NCBI RefSeq assembly: GCF_000372725.1 | Contig: NW_005200087.1 | Coordinates: 56,307-120,306 of the forward strand | Direction of reading: 5' to 3' | Length of the DNA stretch: 64,000 nt | Source of the DNA: Emiliania huxleyi CCMP1516 | Lineage: Eukaryota > Haptophyta > Isochrysidales > Noelaerhabdaceae | Shown here: positions 62,228-64,000 of the stretch, one piece after another | Numbering within the stretch: the first letter of the stretch is position 1 | How the letters are laid out: each line of letters opens with the position of its first letter | Program-made: the position numbers and the translations under genes | The notes under the pieces: model-generated | Database searches by the model: none | Seen by the model: only the letters and a program-made list of their open reading frames with translations | What the model was told of the DNA's origin: nothing

Positions 62228-63676
62228 ATGTCCCGCTACTGGCCCGAGCCGAGCGACGTCCGCAGGTCGAACGAGTCGGCTGCGGCCGCCGGCGCGCTCG
62301 CATCGCCGCCGAAGGGCTGGCCGGGCTGCTTCTCCTCCAATGCGGCGCTCAAGGCCTTCATGGGCAAAAAGGCGCTGAACGGGAAGCGCGTGCGCCTCAC
62401 GGGCACACCGTCAGCGGAGGACGCGTCCAAGGCGAGCGCGGTGACGATCGAGCCCGATGATCCCTTCGGCAACGCAGAGCGCGTGCAGGCCGCGCTCGGG
62501 TGGGCGATTGTGAAGGGGTTTGTCGTCTACGAGTGCGCCGACCAGGCTGAGGGCACTTCGTTCGTGGCGCACTTGCGGTGGTGGAACGCGCGGGAGTCCG
62601 GCGTGTGGGTCGACTTCACGCCGCGCCCGGCCGACGCGCAGCAGATGGTGCTCCTCGAGTCGGCGCACGCCGAGGCCAAGACCAAGAAGGAGGCGTCGGC
62701 CGCAACAGCAGAGGCGGCTGCAGCGCGGCTCGCACTCGGAGGCTTTCTCACGCAGGCGGTGCGACGCGGCTGGCGGGCAGACACCCCCGCCCCCGCACGG
62801 GCGAGACCCAACCCCTCGTCCGCTCTCCCGAAGGCGAACGGCAAGCCCGCGCCTCCGGATGCCAAGGCGCCCAAGCAGCAGTCTGCGCCGCCGCCGCCGC
62901 CGCCGAGGCTAGACTTCAAAGGGGCGGAGGGCGTGGAGGAGCTGGCAACGCCGCTGCGGCAGCGTTTCTCCCCCGCCCCCTCGCAGTAGCGTCACCCGCC
63001 TCCCCCCCCTCGAGAGCAGGTGCTCTTGCTGCGGCGCGGCACGGCGGAGGCGCAAGGGAAGGCTGCTGCGGCCATTGCAGCGGCGGCGGCGGCGGGCGCA
63101 GACGAGGCGAGGCAGGTGGTGGGTGCGGGCGGGGTGGCGCCGCTGCTGCTGCTGCTGCGTGCCAAGGGCGATGCGCAGGAGCACGCGGCGCGCGCCATCA
63201 TGTCCATGGTGGGCTCAGCCCGCACGCCGCCGCTCTCTCCCCTCTCTTGCCCACCGCTCTCTTGCCCACCGCGCTCTTGCCCCACCGCGCTCTTGCCCAC
63301 CGCGAGCGCCCCCGCCCCCCTCTCCCCCGCAGGCCGACTCGCCGGAGCACCAAGCCTCGCTCAGCGCGGCGGGCGCGATCCCCGCGGCGGTCGGCCTCCT
63401 CCGCTCCGGCTCGCTCGGCGTCCAGGACGTCGCGGCCGGCATCCTCGGCAACCTCGCCATCCAGAGCGAGCCGAATTAAGTGGGGTATTAATTCATCACT
63501 ACTTGATTACTCAATTAGGCAACCTCGCCATCCAGAGCGAGCCGAATTAAGTGGGGTATTAATTCATCACTACTTGATTACTCAATTAGGCAACCTCGCC
63601 ATCCAGAGCGAGCCGAACCAGACCGCCATCGTCGCTGCCGGCGCGCTGCCTGGCCTCGTGTCGCTCCTCGCGAAAG
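62228..63676 (+). CDS. ARM-repeat protein with N-terminal domain, 3' end outside model
   Basis: Exons 62228-62944, 63020-63208, 63333-63447 and 63590-63676 give about 370 residues, and a GT donor at 63677 shows the gene continues. The N-terminal part contains GFVVYECADQ, FVAHLRWWNARESGVWVDFT, a Trp-rich module I know only from algal multidomain proteins, then a helical and Pro-rich linker. The C-terminal part is ARM repeats: GVEELVLLLRRGTAEAQGKA across intron 1, VVGAGGVAPLLLLLRAKGDA, HQASLSAAGAIPAAVGLLRS, AIVAAGALPGLVSLLAKG. Introns 1 and 3 have GC donors (GCAACG, GCAACC). Intron 3 contains a 71-bp tandem duplication. Confidence 0.75.
63447..63617. repeat. 71-bp tandem repeat spanning an exon-intron junction
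   Basis: Two full 71-bp units (63447-63517, 63518-63588) and the first 29 bp of a third. Each unit is 29 bp of ARM coding sequence (GGCAACCTCGCCATCCAGAG onward) plus 42 bp of AT-rich sequence ending CAATTA. Only the last copy continues into coding sequence. Confidence 0.97.
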
Positions 63677-64000
63677 GTCGCCGCGGCCTCGGCCCTCCCC
63701 CCTCTCCGCCTCCTCGCCCGCGGCTTGTCCTGCCCTGCCCCGCCGCCCCTCGCCGCGCCCAGTGCCGCTGCGGCTCCCGCTCCACTGCTTCCCTCGCTCC
63801 GTGTCTAGAGCCCACCCGACCTTGCTGGCGGGGTGGAATTTTACTAGGTAAGGTAAGGTAAGCTAAACTTCTCCACACACACGAGGTGGTGGGGCAAGGC
63901 GGGGCAACCCTCGCGTCTCCACGTCTGACGACAGGAGCCCCACGGCATTCTCGAAAGTGCAAGGCCCATTGCGCGTGGGTGAACGGCGTCTGTGTGTGTG
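63677..64000. other. Probable intron or 3' flank to window end
   Basis: Follows the GT donor at 63677. Contains GGTAAGGTAAGGTAAG at 63847-63862. No exon recognised before the window ends. Confidence 0.4.

Overview
This window looks like nuclear DNA of a GC-rich, flagellated, plastid-bearing microalga, most likely a haptophyte of the Emiliania/Gephyrocapsa kind. That placement is inference. It rests on short introns (mostly 66-85 nt), of which about one third start with GC instead of GT, on signal-peptide-like leaders on several metabolic proteins, a ciliary transition-zone gene (B9D1), archaeal-looking and bacterial-looking genes beside spliceosomal and RNase P genes, abundant minisatellites, and homopolymeric G/C runs. 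Three N gaps (78-177, 13973-14233, 30254-30353) mark a draft assembly.

Layout. 0-11 kb: RNase P/MRP subunit POP7 faces a GMC oxidoreductase that loses its 3' part in a 60-bp minisatellite. A block of foldback and MITE-like elements follows (two have clear 8-bp target duplications), then the splicing factor CCDC12 and an acidic/basic nuclear-type protein. 11.8-18.5 kb: a large ankyrin-kinase-RING protein and a GLTP-domain protein. 19-23 kb: three copies of a 1.15-kb segment that end just upstream of an enoyl-CoA hydratase. 25-31 kb: three genes of unknown function. 31.9-34.8 kb: a receptor-like protein with DUF285 repeats, a Ser/Pro stalk, one membrane span and a cytoplasmic ADP-ribosyltransferase-like domain. 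35-48 kb: an ARM-repeat protein, a zinc-knuckle/TrmY-like SPOUT methyltransferase, cyanase, a small Cys-rich membrane protein, an unknown gene, a plastid-type Era GTPase and B9D1. 48-64 kb: a GNAT-like protein, a multi-span membrane protein, a small copia-derived LTR element with intact LTRs and target duplication, an MDP-1-like phosphatase, an SDR, a 46-residue membrane protein, a duplicated NTF2-like protein and an ARM-repeat protein that leaves the window.

The genes are unrelated housekeeping and accessory genes; I see no operon or pathway cluster. The most notable pattern is in the introns. In at least seven of the roughly thirty I could define, the first 10-30 nt of the intron resemble the first 10-30 nt of the downstream exon, at the same offset or within 1 nt of it. 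This is what intron gain by target-site or tandem duplication (introner-like) would leave. Three cases are especially clear: a 71-bp unit in the ARM gene at 63.4 kb, a 71-bp intron in the GLTP gene at 17.1 kb, and an intron in only one of two duplicated NTF2-like domains at 61.4 kb.
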